Shown piece by piece: positions 54,703 to 63,873 of a DNA stretch of 64,000 nt. The DNA is from Pseudidiomarina terrestris (GTDB lineage Bacteria; Pseudomonadota; Gammaproteobacteria; Enterobacterales; Alteromonadaceae). Below the pieces are notes generated by a model. The model searched no databases, was not told where the DNA came from, and saw only the letters and a list, made by a program, of their open reading frames with translations. The DNA lies in the NCBI RefSeq assembly GCF_030466405.1, contig NZ_JAGGJF010000005.1, forward strand, positions 156,996-220,995, given 5' to 3'. The position numbers and the translations under genes were made by a program. Position 1 is the stretch's first letter; each line of letters begins with the position of its first letter.

Positions 54703-56312
54703 TAAAACGAATCTCCTGGAACATCGTACTGGTAGCCTTGCTCGCCTTGTTGGCTTTGCCGTGGTGGTTCGTACTCCAGGGCTTGTCACTGCAGTTGCCA
54801 ACCCCGGGGGCAGAACTTTGGAATTATCCGGGCATCGGCACAGCACTGGCAAACAGCCTTCTTGTCGGGTTGCTGAGCACGCTTCTTGCAGCCGCGTGTG
54901 CAAGTCTGATCATCGCCTGCGAAGCGGTCAGCGGGCGGCCTGGCAAAAATGATGTGGGCACTATTTTTACTGCTCCCCATTTGGCTTTTGCGATTGCTTT
55001 TTTGTGGTTATTCACGCCGTTTGGCTGGTTTGACCGTTTGTTTCCTTTTGCCGCAGGGCTGGTGGAACAGCAGTCTTTAGTTACGCTGGTGATTATTCTG
55101 GTACTCAAAGAAACGCCGTTTCTGGTGGTACTGGGGCGGCAACAGCTCATGCAATTACCCTATCAGCAATGGCTGCTGCAGGGACAAGCGCTTGGCACCG
55201 ACCGGACACGCAGCTGGTGGCTGGTGGTGTTCCCGGCATGGCTGCGGGCCATGCGATTAATCCTGTTTGCGGTCGCCATTTACAGTGTTGCTGTGGTCGA
55301 TCTTGCGCAAATCGCCGGGCCACTCAACCCGCCGTTATTAGCACCGTTACTCGTTGGTTGGCAATTGCAGTTCGACCCGCTTAGCCAGCTGCTTGCCCAG
55401 CAAGCAACCTGGCTGTTAATCGCACTTGGCGGTGTTATGGTGAGTTGGGTCGTGATCCAGGAGTGGGGGCTGGTACGTTTGCTGAAATTACGTATCGGCA
55501 GGCCGCCGAGCCGGGCTCTCATCAAGGCGCTGTCAGGGTTTAGTCTTTACTTTAGCAGCGCGACTCGGCTGCTATTTATTTTGATCAGTGCTCTGACATT
55601 AGCTGCATTGCTGGCTCTGAGCTTGGGTTACGGCTGGTTTTATCCTGATCTGCTGCCACTTGAATGGCAGCTTAAAAGTTGGCTCGACAATGCCGACCTG
55701 ATCCTGCAGTTATCGCTGAACACCCTTGGCTTGGGGCTGCTTACTGCTGTGATTGCAACGGCTAGTATTATCTGGCTGAGGGAATGGCAGCGCTTAAATC
55801 AACGTGAATTGCCTGACCTCTGGCTGCTACTTGCCTTATTCGTACCGCAATTGAGTCTCGTTATTGCATGGTTGGGAAGCGACTGGAGTGCACTGTTGCG
55901 CTCCAACCATCTCAGCGTGCTGGTGGCGCACAGCTGGTTTTCGTTTGCCTATGGCTATCTGGTCTATGCCCCGACCGAGCGCAATACCACACAGAGTCAT
56001 CTGCTGACAGGGCGCAGCCTGGGGTACGGTTACTGGCGCAGCTGGTGGCACTTTAAACGCCCGCTCATGCACAGTGGTATCGGCTACTGTTTTATGGTGA
56101 CCTTCTTAGTCAGCGTTGCCCAGTATGTGCCGACCCTGTTGCTGGGTGCCGGACGGCTGCCGACACTCACAACGGAGCTGGTGGCGGTTAGCAGCGGTGG
56201 AGAATGGCGCCTGCCAGCGGTGTACGCAACCTTATTATGGTTCATCGCATTTGTCGCCTTAATGCTGGTGCAATTGACCCGCAGCAAACAAAACTTGGCA
56301 AGAGAGTCGTAA
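54699..56312 (+). CDS. ynjC: YnjC-like ABC transporter permease
   Basis: Inner-membrane permease of 537 residues with two fused permease halves (about 12 membrane segments), like E. coli YnjC (511 residues). Each half has a coupling loop; the second is seen in the LLTGRSLGYGYWRSWWHFKRPL region. It acts with YnjB and YnjD. The ATG at 54699 overlaps the ynjB stop; one-base overlap with ynjD at the end. Confidence 0.87.
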   Translation: MIKRISWNIVLVALLALLALPWWFVLQGLSLQLPTPGAELWNYPGIGTALANSLLVGLLSTLLAAACASLIIACEAVSGRPGKNDVGTIFTAPHLAFAIAFLWLFTPFGWFDRLFPFAAGLVEQQSLVTLVIILVLKETPFLVVLGRQQLMQLPYQQWLLQGQALGTDRTRSWWLVVFPAWLRAMRLILFAVAIYSVAVVDLAQIAGPLNPPLLAPLLVGWQLQFDPLSQLLAQQATWLLIALGGVMVSWVVIQEWGLVRLLKLRIGRPPSRALIKALSGFSLYFSSATRLLFILISALTLAALLALSLGYGWFYPDLLPLEWQLKSWLDNADLILQLSLNTLGLGLLTAVIATASIIWLREWQRLNQRELPDLWLLLALFVPQLSLVIAWLGSDWSALLRSNHLSVLVAHSWFSFAYGYLVYAPTERNTTQSHLLTGRSLGYGYWRSWWHFKRPLMHSGIGYCFMVTFLVSVAQYVPTLLLGAGRLPTLTTELVAVSSGGEWRLPAVYATLLWFIAFVALMLVQLTRSKQNLARES

Positions 56313-56971
56313 TGAACGCAAGCAGATCTGATAATTTACTCCGCCAGCAAATGCTCAGGTGGCGGGACACAGACAAGGTGATCCGGTTGCCGGATATGTC
56401 TATCGCGCCAGGTGAAAGCCTGGGAATGATGGGTCCTAGTGGCTGTGGTAAGTCGACCTGGCTGCGGGCGTTACTGGGAGAGTCCATCGGCTACGCGCGC
56501 TTCACCGGCGAACTGTGGGTGGCGGGCAAGGAGGTAAGTGACTTGCCCATAGAGCAGCGGGGGATTGGCATTTTATTGCAGGATAACCCATTGTTTCCCC
56601 ATTACAGCGTCCGTAAAAATCTCGCTTTCGCGTTGCAACGGCAGGGACTCAGTCGCGCACAGCAAACTGCCGAAATTGAACAGCAACTGGAAGCTGTTGG
56701 CATGGCGGCAGCAATTGATCGCTTACCCGGACAGTTGAGTGGAGGCCAGCGGGCACGGATTGGTCTGCTGCGCACGGTCATGGCGGCACCGGCTCTGGTG
56801 TTACTTGATGAGCCCTTTAGTGCACTCGATGCCGAACGGCGTGTTCAGGTGCGCGACTGGACGCTGGCATTTTTGCAACAACGCGGTATCGCCAGTATCA
56901 TCGTCAGCCATGATGCTGAAGATCTTGCCGCTGTGACCCAGCAGTTTAAGTGGCCAAAGGAGCAAAACTGA
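56312..56971 (+). CDS. ynjD: YnjD-like ABC transporter ATP-binding protein
   Basis: ATPase of 219 residues (217 in E. coli YnjD). Walker A is MGPSGCGKSTW (about 43-53), the signature LSGGQRARIGLLRT (about 138-151), Walker B LVLLDEPFSALD and the switch His in VSHDAED. It powers the YnjBC importer. The start at 56312 overlaps the ynjC stop by one base; its own stop overlaps the ynjF start by one base. Confidence 0.92.
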   Translation: MNASRSDNLLRQQMLRWRDTDKVIRLPDMSIAPGESLGMMGPSGCGKSTWLRALLGESIGYARFTGELWVAGKEVSDLPIEQRGIGILLQDNPLFPHYSVRKNLAFALQRQGLSRAQQTAEIEQQLEAVGMAAAIDRLPGQLSGGQRARIGLLRTVMAAPALVLLDEPFSALDAERRVQVRDWTLAFLQQRGIASIIVSHDAEDLAAVTQQFKWPKEQN

Positions 56972-57585
56972 TGATTGATGCGTTACTGTACCGACGCCTG
57001 CGGCCTATTCTGGATACTGCAGCTAAACCTCTGGTAAAACTGGGTATTAGTGCCAACACGGTCACTGTTGTCGGCTTTGTGATTGGCCTCCTGGTACTTC
57101 CGGCATTGGCGGCGCAACGTTTTGATCTGGCGCTACTTTGTATTGTGCTGAACCGCTTATCGGATGGTTTAGATGGCGCTATCGCCAGACAGACGAAGCG
57201 CACAGACGCCGGTGGTTACCTTGACAGTGTCATGGACTTTATCTTTTACAGTGCCGTGCCCTTTGGCTTTTTGCTGGCAGATCCCGCTGAGTTCGGTAGT
57301 GTTGCTGGCTTGCTGATGTTTAGCTTTATGGGCACAGCGGCAACGTTTCTGGCTTTTGCGATTCTTGCCGGCAAGCATGGCATTGAGAACCCCAACTATC
57401 CAAACAAATCGCTGCATTACATGGGCGGTATTACTGAAGGCTTTGAGACCATCGTCGCATTTATTGTGTTTTGTTTATGGCCAGCGGCGTTCCCGGTGAC
57501 CGGGGCGATATTTGCTGCTCTATGCTGGTTTACTGCTTTGACGCGTCTTTATCTTGGCTATCGGACCCTGCGTCTGCTTGCTTAG
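56971..57585 (+). CDS. ynjF: YnjF-like CDP-alcohol phosphatidyltransferase
   Basis: Membrane enzyme of 204 residues (206 in E. coli YnjF) with about five to six membrane segments. The CDP-alcohol phosphotransferase signature DG-x2-AR-x8-G-x3-D-x3-D is present in full in the SDGLDGAIARQTKRTDAGGYLDSVMD segment (about 56-83). It would transfer a phosphatidyl group from CDP-diacylglycerol to an unknown alcohol. E. coli has a rhodanese gene, ynjE, between ynjD and ynjF; it is absent here. The 3' end overlaps the convergent sterol-desaturase gene by 56 bases. Confidence 0.9.
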   Translation: MIDALLYRRLRPILDTAAKPLVKLGISANTVTVVGFVIGLLVLPALAAQRFDLALLCIVLNRLSDGLDGAIARQTKRTDAGGYLDSVMDFIFYSAVPFGFLLADPAEFGSVAGLLMFSFMGTAATFLAFAILAGKHGIENPNYPNKSLHYMGGITEGFETIVAFIVFCLWPAAFPVTGAIFAALCWFTALTRLYLGYRTLRLLA

Positions 57586-58372
57586 GCTGGCGGAAGGGAA
57601 TCGCGAGCAGGTAGCTGAGTTTGGTGCTTTCGCGCACCGCAGGATACTCTTTTAAGCCAATGTTGATACCATCAGAGCCCGCTTCCGGGCGTGCGGTGTA
57701 GGAGCGGAACAAGCGATCCCAGACGGACAGATTAAAGCTGTAATTGCTGTTGGTTTCGTGAGGTAACTGGCTGTGGTGAATGCGATGCATTTCCTGGGTC
57801 ACAATCAGTCGTCTTACCGGCCACTCAATACGGCTCGGCAAGGCAACGTTGCCGTGATTGAATAACGAGGTTGCGTTGAGCACTATTTCGAAAATCAGTA
57901 CTGCCAATGCCGGGATGCCAAACACCACGACTACACCGATTTTTATCAGCATACTTAAAAGAATTTCTAGCGGATGAAAACGTAATCCCGTGGTGGCATC
58001 AAAGTCGGCGTCGGCATGGTGCATGCGGTGAATTCGCCACAACAGGGGAATGCGGTGAAACATGCGGTGTTGCCAGTAAATGGTGCAATCAAGTATCAGA
58101 AAGCCCAATACCAGGTTTAGTGCCAGCGGCCAGTCCAGGCCCGGCAAGAGGCCAAAACCGGTTTGCTCTGCCCAAAGTGCAGCGCCAATCGCACCTGCTG
58201 GAATAAGCAGCCGCAGCAGCACGGTGTTGATAGCGACAATACCGAGATTTGCGGGCCAGCGCCGTTTGGCCGGTAACCTGGATTTGCGTTTTGGATTAAG
58301 CCGTTCCCACAGCAGCATGATGGCGAGTACGCCGACAAAGCAACCTAGCCGCCACCAAACCTCTGCGGGCAT
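57530..58372 (-). CDS. Sterol-desaturase/fatty-acid-hydroxylase family membrane protein
   Basis: Integral membrane diiron enzyme of 280 residues. The three histidine boxes are HRMFH, HRMHH and EMHRIHHS, with several membrane segments before and between them. The family includes sterol desaturases and fatty acid hydroxylases; the substrate here is unknown, and bacterial members often act on lipids or carotenoids. It follows hinT with a 5-base gap on the same strand, and its end overlaps ynjF. Confidence 0.9.
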   Translation of the reverse strand: MPAEVWWRLGCFVGVLAIMLLWERLNPKRKSRLPAKRRWPANLGIVAINTVLLRLLIPAGAIGAALWAEQTGFGLLPGLDWPLALNLVLGFLILDCTIYWQHRMFHRIPLLWRIHRMHHADADFDATTGLRFHPLEILLSMLIKIGVVVVFGIPALAVLIFEIVLNATSLFNHGNVALPSRIEWPVRRLIVTQEMHRIHHSQLPHETNSNYSFNLSVWDRLFRSYTARPEAGSDGINIGLKEYPAVRESTKLSYLLAIPFRQPKQADAGSDSQDKDASKQ

Positions 58373-58377
58373 CAGCG

Positions 58378-58749
58378 TTAGCCTTGCTTCGGCTCAGCGT
58401 TGGCAAATGGCGGCCAACCAAGTGTCTGGCCGGCAAGCAGATGCAGATGAATATGGTAAACCGATTGCCCACCATCATCGTTACAGTTCATGACCAGCCG
58501 ATAACCGTCTTTGGCAAAGCCATGCTGCACGGCGATTTTACGGGCAACCACAAACAGATGCCCGACCAGCTCACGTTCATCTTCCTGAATGTCGTTCACT
58601 GTCGCAATCCGCTTCTTAGGGATAATGAGCAAATGAACTGGGGCTTGTGGATTCACATCCTTAAAGGCAAGACTGATATCGTCTTCATAAACAATATCCG
58701 CAGGGATTTCGTTGCGGATAATCTTGTCGAAAATGGTCTCGGTTGTCAT
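58378..58749 (-). CDS. hinT: HIT-family purine nucleoside phosphoramidase
   Basis: Histidine-triad protein of 123 residues. The triad motif HIHLHLLAG lies at 99-107, with His99, His101 and His103; the DIVYEDDISLAFKDVNPQAPVHLLIIPKK segment is typical of HinT. Cleaves adenosine phosphoramidates and adenylated lysyl-tRNA synthetase products. Cytoplasmic. Probably first gene of a two-gene unit with the sterol-desaturase-like gene. Confidence 0.94.
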   Translation of the reverse strand: MTTETIFDKIIRNEIPADIVYEDDISLAFKDVNPQAPVHLLIIPKKRIATVNDIQEDERELVGHLFVVARKIAVQHGFAKDGYRLVMNCNDDGGQSVYHIHLHLLAGQTLGWPPFANAEPKQG

Positions 58750-58795
58750 AGAATTACCTCATTTGACTCAACAGCTTAGTCTCATACTAGCCAAC

Positions 58796-59986
58796 TCAAC
58801 CGCGGAGTACCAGCCCTTTCAGGTAGAGTGATTCAGGAAAGTTGGTGCGCACGGGATGGTCCGCGCCCTGATAAAGTCGTTCGATAATATGCAGTGGCCG
58901 TTTTGCGTCTAACGCTGCGTCCGCCACAACTTTCTGGAACAAATCACTGCTTAAGAGCCCCGAGCAAGAAAAAGTGAACAGGGTGCCACCGGGGTTCAAA
59001 ATTTTACAGGCGAGCCGATTGATGTCCTTATAGCCCCGACAGGCACTGATTAGGTTCGCTTTGCTATCTACAAACTTAGGCGGATCCAGAATAATGACAT
59101 CGAAACGCTCACCACGATGATGGAATTCACGCAGTGCCTGAAACACATCCTGCTGCATATTCGTCAGCGTCTCACTGGCGAAGTTATTCTCAGCATGATT
59201 GCGTTCGGCCTGCGCCAAAGCTGGTGCTGATACGTCAAGGTTGACGATCTCTGTGGCGCCCGCTTGAGCAGCGAATAACCCAAAGCCTCCGGTATAACTA
59301 AAGGCGTTCAGCACGCGCTTTCCTGCTGCGTAACGGGTGAGGGCGTAGCGACTATCCCGTTGATCCAGATAGTAGCCTGTTTTGTGGCCCTGCTTTACGT
59401 CAACGCCTAGCTGCAAACCATTTTCCTGAATCCATAGGGTGGCTGGCGGCTCCTCGCCTGTCGCGCTGTAGAGCAACTTATCCACAAGGGGCAGCCCTTC
59501 CTTCTGGCGGACGTCAACGTCAGAGCGTTCGTAAATCGAGCAGTCGGGGAAGTGCTGACGCAGGGCCTCGACGATGGCGTCACGCCAGCTATCGGCGCCG
59601 GCGCTTAACAGCTGGCAAACCAGCCAGTTGTCGTATTTATCGATGGTCACACCGGGCAACTCATCGGCTTCAGCTGCGACCACGCGCCACGCGTTGCTAT
59701 TGATTGCCAGGCCTTCCCGCAGGGCTTTGGCAGCAGCGATGCGTTGCGAAAAAAAAGCTTCATTGATTTGTTGATTGGCCTGGAACGTCCAAATCCGCAC
59801 GCGGATTTGCGAGTGGGGTGACCAGGCTCCTGCGCCCAGCCAGTCGCCTTCCGCGCTATGTACACTGACAGTTTCGCCAAGTTTAGGATCGCCCTTTACT
59901 TTAGCGATGGCGCCGCTAAACACCCAAGGGTGCAGACGGCGCAAGGATTTGCATTTTTGCGGTTTTAAATGGACGGTGGCGGTCAT
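58796..59986 (-). CDS. rlmI: 23S rRNA m5C1962 methyltransferase
   Basis: SAM-dependent rRNA methyltransferase of 396 residues (E. coli RlmI 396). A PUA domain (about 1-80; LRRLHPWVFSGAIAKVKG), an EEHEE-type domain and a Rossmann methyltransferase domain (about 190-396) are visible; FSYTGGFGLFAAQAGA is the SAM motif and DPPKF the catalytic-loop motif, with TFSCSG holding the active cysteine. It begins 3 bases after the metG stop on the same strand. Confidence 0.94.
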   Translation of the reverse strand: MTATVHLKPQKCKSLRRLHPWVFSGAIAKVKGDPKLGETVSVHSAEGDWLGAGAWSPHSQIRVRIWTFQANQQINEAFFSQRIAAAKALREGLAINSNAWRVVAAEADELPGVTIDKYDNWLVCQLLSAGADSWRDAIVEALRQHFPDCSIYERSDVDVRQKEGLPLVDKLLYSATGEEPPATLWIQENGLQLGVDVKQGHKTGYYLDQRDSRYALTRYAAGKRVLNAFSYTGGFGLFAAQAGATEIVNLDVSAPALAQAERNHAENNFASETLTNMQQDVFQALREFHHRGERFDVIILDPPKFVDSKANLISACRGYKDINRLACKILNPGGTLFTFSCSGLLSSDLFQKVVADAALDAKRPLHIIERLYQGADHPVRTNFPESLYLKGLVLRG

Positions 59987-59989
59987 GAA

Positions 59990-62026
59990 TTATTTAACTC
60001 GCATACCAGGTTTAGCGCCTTCGTGCGGATTCATAATATAAAGCTCTTTGCCACCCGGACCTGCGGCCAGCACCATGCCCTCGGACAAACCGAAGCGCAT
60101 TTTCCGGGGCGCCAGGTTAGCCACCATGACGGTATGCTGGCCAATGAGTTCCGCCGGGTCATAAGCTGATTTAATACCGGCAAAAACCTGACGGGTTTCG
60201 CCGCCAAGGTCGAGGGTGAGTTTCAGCAACTTGTCAGCACCTTCAACATGTTCCGCATTGGCAATAAGAGCAACACGAAGGTCGATTTTGGCGAAGTCAT
60301 CAAAGCTAATCTCGGCGCTGATGGGATCATTTTTCAGTTCGTCATTAGCATTGGCTGCTGGGGCAGGTGCTGCGGCATTGGCCTCTTTAGATGCGTCGAT
60401 CATTTTTTCTACGTGCTCCATTTCAATACGTTGTAGCAAGGCTTTAAAGGGTTCGATTTGATGATCTTTAAGTACCGTCGTATGGCTATCCCAGTCGAAT
60501 TCTTCGTTCAGGAAAGCCTGTACCCGTTGTGCTAAATCTGGCACCACCGGGGTGAGGTAAATCATCAACAAGCGGAACAGGTTGATCCCCACAGAGCAGA
60601 TCTCGTGGACCCGTTCGGCATTCGCCGGATCTTTAATGAGCTGCCATGGCTCTTCCTCAGCGATGTAAAAGTTAGCTTTATCCGCAAGTGCCATGATGTC
60701 GCGCATCGCCCGTGAGAACTCACGCTTTTCATAAAGCTCGGCAATGCCCGCAGCGGCTGCCTGAGTTTCATCTAGCAGAGCCGTGTCCTGTAAAGAGGAG
60801 GCCAGTTTGCCGTCAAATTTCTTCTGGATAAAGCCGGCACAGCGGCTAGCGATATTGACAACTTTACCGACCAGATCGCTGTTCACGCGCTGGGCGAAGT
60901 CAGTCAGGTTTAGGTCAAGATCGTCAATCCGACTGGTAAGTTTGGCGGCGAAATAGTAACGCAGGTAATCTGGGTCCAAGTGGTCCAGATAAGTACGCGC
61001 CATGATGAAGGTGCCTTTGGATTTCGACATCTTAGTGCCGTTTACGGTAATAAAACCGTGCGCCCAGACATTGGTCGGTTGGCGGAAGTCAGCGCCGCTC
61101 AGCATGGCCGGCCAGAACAGGCTATGGAAATAAATAATGTCTTTACCGATAAAATGATACAGCTCAGCATCACTGTCTTTTTTCCAGTAGGTTTCGAAGT
61201 CGGCCTGACCTGTGGTGTCACAGTAGTGTTTGAAGCTGCTCATGTAACCGATAGGTGCATCCAGCCAGACATAAAAGTATTTGCCCGGCGCGTCTGGGAT
61301 TTCAAAACCAAAGTAGGGAGCATCACGGCTGATATCCCAGCGCTGCAAACCTGATTCGAACCATTCGTTTAACTTGTTGGCCATCTCTTCCTGCAAGGAG
61401 CCGGACCGGGTCCAGGCCTTCAGCATTTCTTCGAACGCTGGCAAATCGAAAAAGTAATGTTCGGATTCGCGCATCTCTGGTGTGGCACCCGAGACGGCGG
61501 ACACCGGATTTTTCAATTCAGTTGGCGCATAGGTCGCACCACAGACATCACAGTTGTCGCCGTATTGGTCGCCAGCACCGCATTTGGGACAGTCACCTTT
61601 GACGAAACGGTCCGGCAGAAACATTTCTTTTTGCGGGTCAAATAACTGCGAGATGGTTTTCGTCTTGATATGCCCGGCATCGCGCAAACGCGTATAAATT
61701 AACTCAGCCAGCTCTTTGTTCTCCGGGCTGTGGGTCGAGTAGTAATGATCGAACCTGACGTTGAAATCAGCAAAGTCCGCCTGATGGGCGCGGTTCATTT
61801 CCGCAATCATTTGCTCTGGCTCAATGCCAAGCTGCTGTGCTTTCAACATAATAGGTGTACCGTGGGCATCATCGGCACACATGTAATGACACTCGTGGCC
61901 ACGCATTTTTTGAAAACGTACCCAGATATCGGCCTGAATGTAGCCCAGCATGTGGCCTATATGAATGGGTCCATTTGCATATGGCAGCGCATTGGTAACC
62001 AGAATTTTACGCGGTGCTGTTGTCAT
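59990..62026 (-). CDS. metG: Methionyl-tRNA synthetase
   Basis: Class I synthetase of 678 residues (677 in E. coli). HIGH motif is HIGH in [11 protein letters not shown] at about residue 20; the zinc-binding insert has CPKCG and CDVCG; KMSKS lies in [11 protein letters not shown] at about residue 335. The C-terminal dimerisation and tRNA-binding domain starts near residue 575 ([24 protein letters not shown]). The ATG at 62026 is chosen by family match. Divergent from apbC, as is common in gammaproteobacteria. Confidence 0.97.
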   Translation of the reverse strand: MTTAPRKILVTNALPYANGPIHIGHMLGYIQADIWVRFQKMRGHECHYMCADDAHGTPIMLKAQQLGIEPEQMIAEMNRAHQADFADFNVRFDHYYSTHSPENKELAELIYTRLRDAGHIKTKTISQLFDPQKEMFLPDRFVKGDCPKCGAGDQYGDNCDVCGATYAPTELKNPVSAVSGATPEMRESEHYFFDLPAFEEMLKAWTRSGSLQEEMANKLNEWFESGLQRWDISRDAPYFGFEIPDAPGKYFYVWLDAPIGYMSSFKHYCDTTGQADFETYWKKDSDAELYHFIGKDIIYFHSLFWPAMLSGADFRQPTNVWAHGFITVNGTKMSKSKGTFIMARTYLDHLDPDYLRYYFAAKLTSRIDDLDLNLTDFAQRVNSDLVGKVVNIASRCAGFIQKKFDGKLASSLQDTALLDETQAAAAGIAELYEKREFSRAMRDIMALADKANFYIAEEEPWQLIKDPANAERVHEICSVGINLFRLLMIYLTPVVPDLAQRVQAFLNEEFDWDSHTTVLKDHQIEPFKALLQRIEMEHVEKMIDASKEANAAAPAPAANANDELKNDPISAEISFDDFAKIDLRVALIANAEHVEGADKLLKLTLDLGGETRQVFAGIKSAYDPAELIGQHTVMVANLAPRKMRFGLSEGMVLAAGPGGKELYIMNPHEGAKPGMRVK

Positions 62027-62143
62027 GTATTTCGTCCAATAACTAACAAGTTTCTGAAAGGTCGAAGTGTACCTGAAACAGCACTGGCAATCCACCTGCA
62101 GTCACCGTATCATGCGGCCTTAAAGCTGGAATTGGAGGAGCTC

Positions 62144-63214
62144 ATGTTAGGTAAATGGCTCGGCAAAAAAACTGCGGATAAAACTGCAGAGAAAACGGCA
62201 GATGATTTCTCTGCACAAGAGCGTGAGCACTTGCGCCAGTTTCGCTTACCCGGTTACCAGGGTGCGCTGCCCGAAAATTGGTTTAGCCGTGACCAGCAAC
62301 AGGCAACTCTGAAACTCCCCTTTGCGGCCGGGCAGCAGGTATTAAAAGACTTGCAGGATGATGCTGAGGTGGGGCATTACCAATGGCGACTGGACTGTCA
62401 GATAGCCAAGCTCAGGAACTCGCAACCGGAGTTGCCGCTGGTGTATGGCAATGTCATTGCGGTTTCCTCAGGCAAGGGTGGGGTTGGCAAATCATCGATA
62501 GCTGCTCAGCTGGCAGTAGCCCTGGCGCAGACGGGCGCCAGTGTGGGTCTGCTGGACGCTGATATTTATGGCCCATCGATGCCAACCATGATGGGCGGCG
62601 CAGACGAAAAACAGCAAATTGATGCACAGAATAAAATGCAACCGCACGTTCGTCACGGCGTTCATGTCAGCTCCCTGGGCTATCTGGCGGATAGCAAAGA
62701 TGCGGCGATCTGGCGTGGTCCTATGGCCAGTGCGGCATTACAGCAACTATTCCGCGACACGGCCTGGCCGCGCCTCGATTATATGGTTGTCGATTTACCG
62801 CCCGGCACCGGGGATATACAGTTGACCATTGCACAAAAGTTACCGGTCACCGGAGCCGTAGTTGTCACCACACCGCAGAACGTTGCTACCGCAGACGCTG
62901 AAAAAGGCATCGCCATGTTCCGTAAGCTCGGCATCCCCATCACCGGGCTGGTGGAGAATATGAGCTATTACCACTGTCCCTCCTGTGGTCACGAAGAAGC
63001 TATATTCGGTCACGAAGGAGGCCGTAAAACCGCGGCAGCTCACGATGTGCCATTACTGGCGCAGTTGCCCCTGGCCAGCCCGATTCGTGAAGCCCTTGAT
63101 CATGGTGAGCCACTATTGGTGGGATCGCCCGATCATGAGCTCAATGCTGCCGTAAGAGAGATGGCGACCGCCGTCGCTGCACAACTCTACCAGCAAGCCC
63201 AAAAGTCGGTATAG
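62144..63214 (+). CDS. apbC: Iron-sulfur cluster carrier protein ApbC/Mrp
   Basis: P-loop NTPase of 356 residues (369 in E. coli Mrp/ApbC) that carries Fe-S clusters to apoproteins. The deviant Walker A is SSGKGGVGKSS (about 107-117), followed by LLDADIYGPSMPTMMG. The cluster-binding CxxC is YHCPSCGHEE (about 279). The N-terminal part is short and starts with three near-identical KTA(D/E)K repeats (about 9-20) before the DUF59-like remnant. The ATG at 62144 is chosen because GGAGGAG precedes it; the frame is open far upstream into the metG region but that part is a shadow. Confidence 0.93.
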   Translation: MLGKWLGKKTADKTAEKTADDFSAQEREHLRQFRLPGYQGALPENWFSRDQQQATLKLPFAAGQQVLKDLQDDAEVGHYQWRLDCQIAKLRNSQPELPLVYGNVIAVSSGKGGVGKSSIAAQLAVALAQTGASVGLLDADIYGPSMPTMMGGADEKQQIDAQNKMQPHVRHGVHVSSLGYLADSKDAAIWRGPMASAALQQLFRDTAWPRLDYMVVDLPPGTGDIQLTIAQKLPVTGAVVVTTPQNVATADAEKGIAMFRKLGIPITGLVENMSYYHCPSCGHEEAIFGHEGGRKTAAAHDVPLLAQLPLASPIREALDHGEPLLVGSPDHELNAAVREMATAVAAQLYQQAQKSV

Positions 63215-63244
63215 TGGTGATAACAAGCTTAATTGGAGATAACC

Positions 63245-63838
63245 ATGCGGTTAACTGATGAACAAATCGAAACTTACCTGAATAATGGCACCATTGGTAT
63301 AGAGCCGCGGCCTCTGAGTGCAGACATTAGCGGTGTGACCGTTGATATTCATCTCGGTAATGAGTTCCGGGTGCTGCAGGACCATGCTGCGCCTTTTATT
63401 GATATCAGCGGACCCCGCGAGGACATTGAACGGGCCATTGCTCAGGTCATGAGCGATGCCATCATCCTGCAGCCCGAGCAGGCATTTTTTATTCATCCAG
63501 GCGAGTTTGCCCTGGCCGTCACCCATGAAAGTGTAACCTTGCCAGCTGACATGGTGGGCTGGCTGGATGGCCGCTCATCATTGGCGCGGCTTGGTCTCAT
63601 GGTGCACGTGACCGCGCATCGTATTGATCCGGGCTGGTCAGGACAGGTGGTGCTGGAATTCTTTAATAGCGGCAAATTGCCGTTGGCATTGCGCCCGCAT
63701 ATGAAAATTGGTGCACTGAGTTTTGAGCAGCTTAATCAGCCTTGCGCCAAGCCTTACAGCAGCCGCAAAGATGCCAAATACAAGGATCAGCGTGGTGCGG
63801 TAGCCTCGCGTATCAGTGCAGATACCGATGCTGACTAA
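63245..63838 (+). CDS. dcd: dCTP deaminase
   Basis: Trimeric dCTP deaminase of 197 residues (193 in E. coli) that makes dUTP for thymidylate synthesis. The start [12 protein letters not shown], the [23 protein letters not shown] stretch with the catalytic region, and the C-terminal [13 protein letters not shown] are conserved. The ATG at 63245 follows GGAG. It is followed by half of a terminator into which an IS element has inserted. Confidence 0.96.
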   Translation: MRLTDEQIETYLNNGTIGIEPRPLSADISGVTVDIHLGNEFRVLQDHAAPFIDISGPREDIERAIAQVMSDAIILQPEQAFFIHPGEFALAVTHESVTLPADMVGWLDGRSSLARLGLMVHVTAHRIDPGWSGQVVLEFFNSGKLPLALRPHMKIGALSFEQLNQPCAKPYSSRKDAKYKDQRGAVASRISADTDAD

Positions 63839-63855
63839 GCTTTAAAGGCCTTAGT

Positions 63856-63873
63856 AAAAAAAAAGCCCGCAAT
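63856..63873 (+). terminator. Left half of a dcd terminator, cut by an IS element
   Basis: Nine A followed by GCCCGC AATT: this is the left arm of what looks like an A-run / GC stem / T-run bidirectional terminator. The right arm (expected GCGGGC and T-run) is missing; the IS begins at 63874. The other half should be found at the far side of the element, outside the window. Confidence 0.6.

Noticed and set aside
61730..62143. Long N-terminal extension of apbC
   Set aside because: It is antisense to the metG start, unlike any ApbC, and a strong GGAGGAG ribosome site precedes the ATG at 62144.
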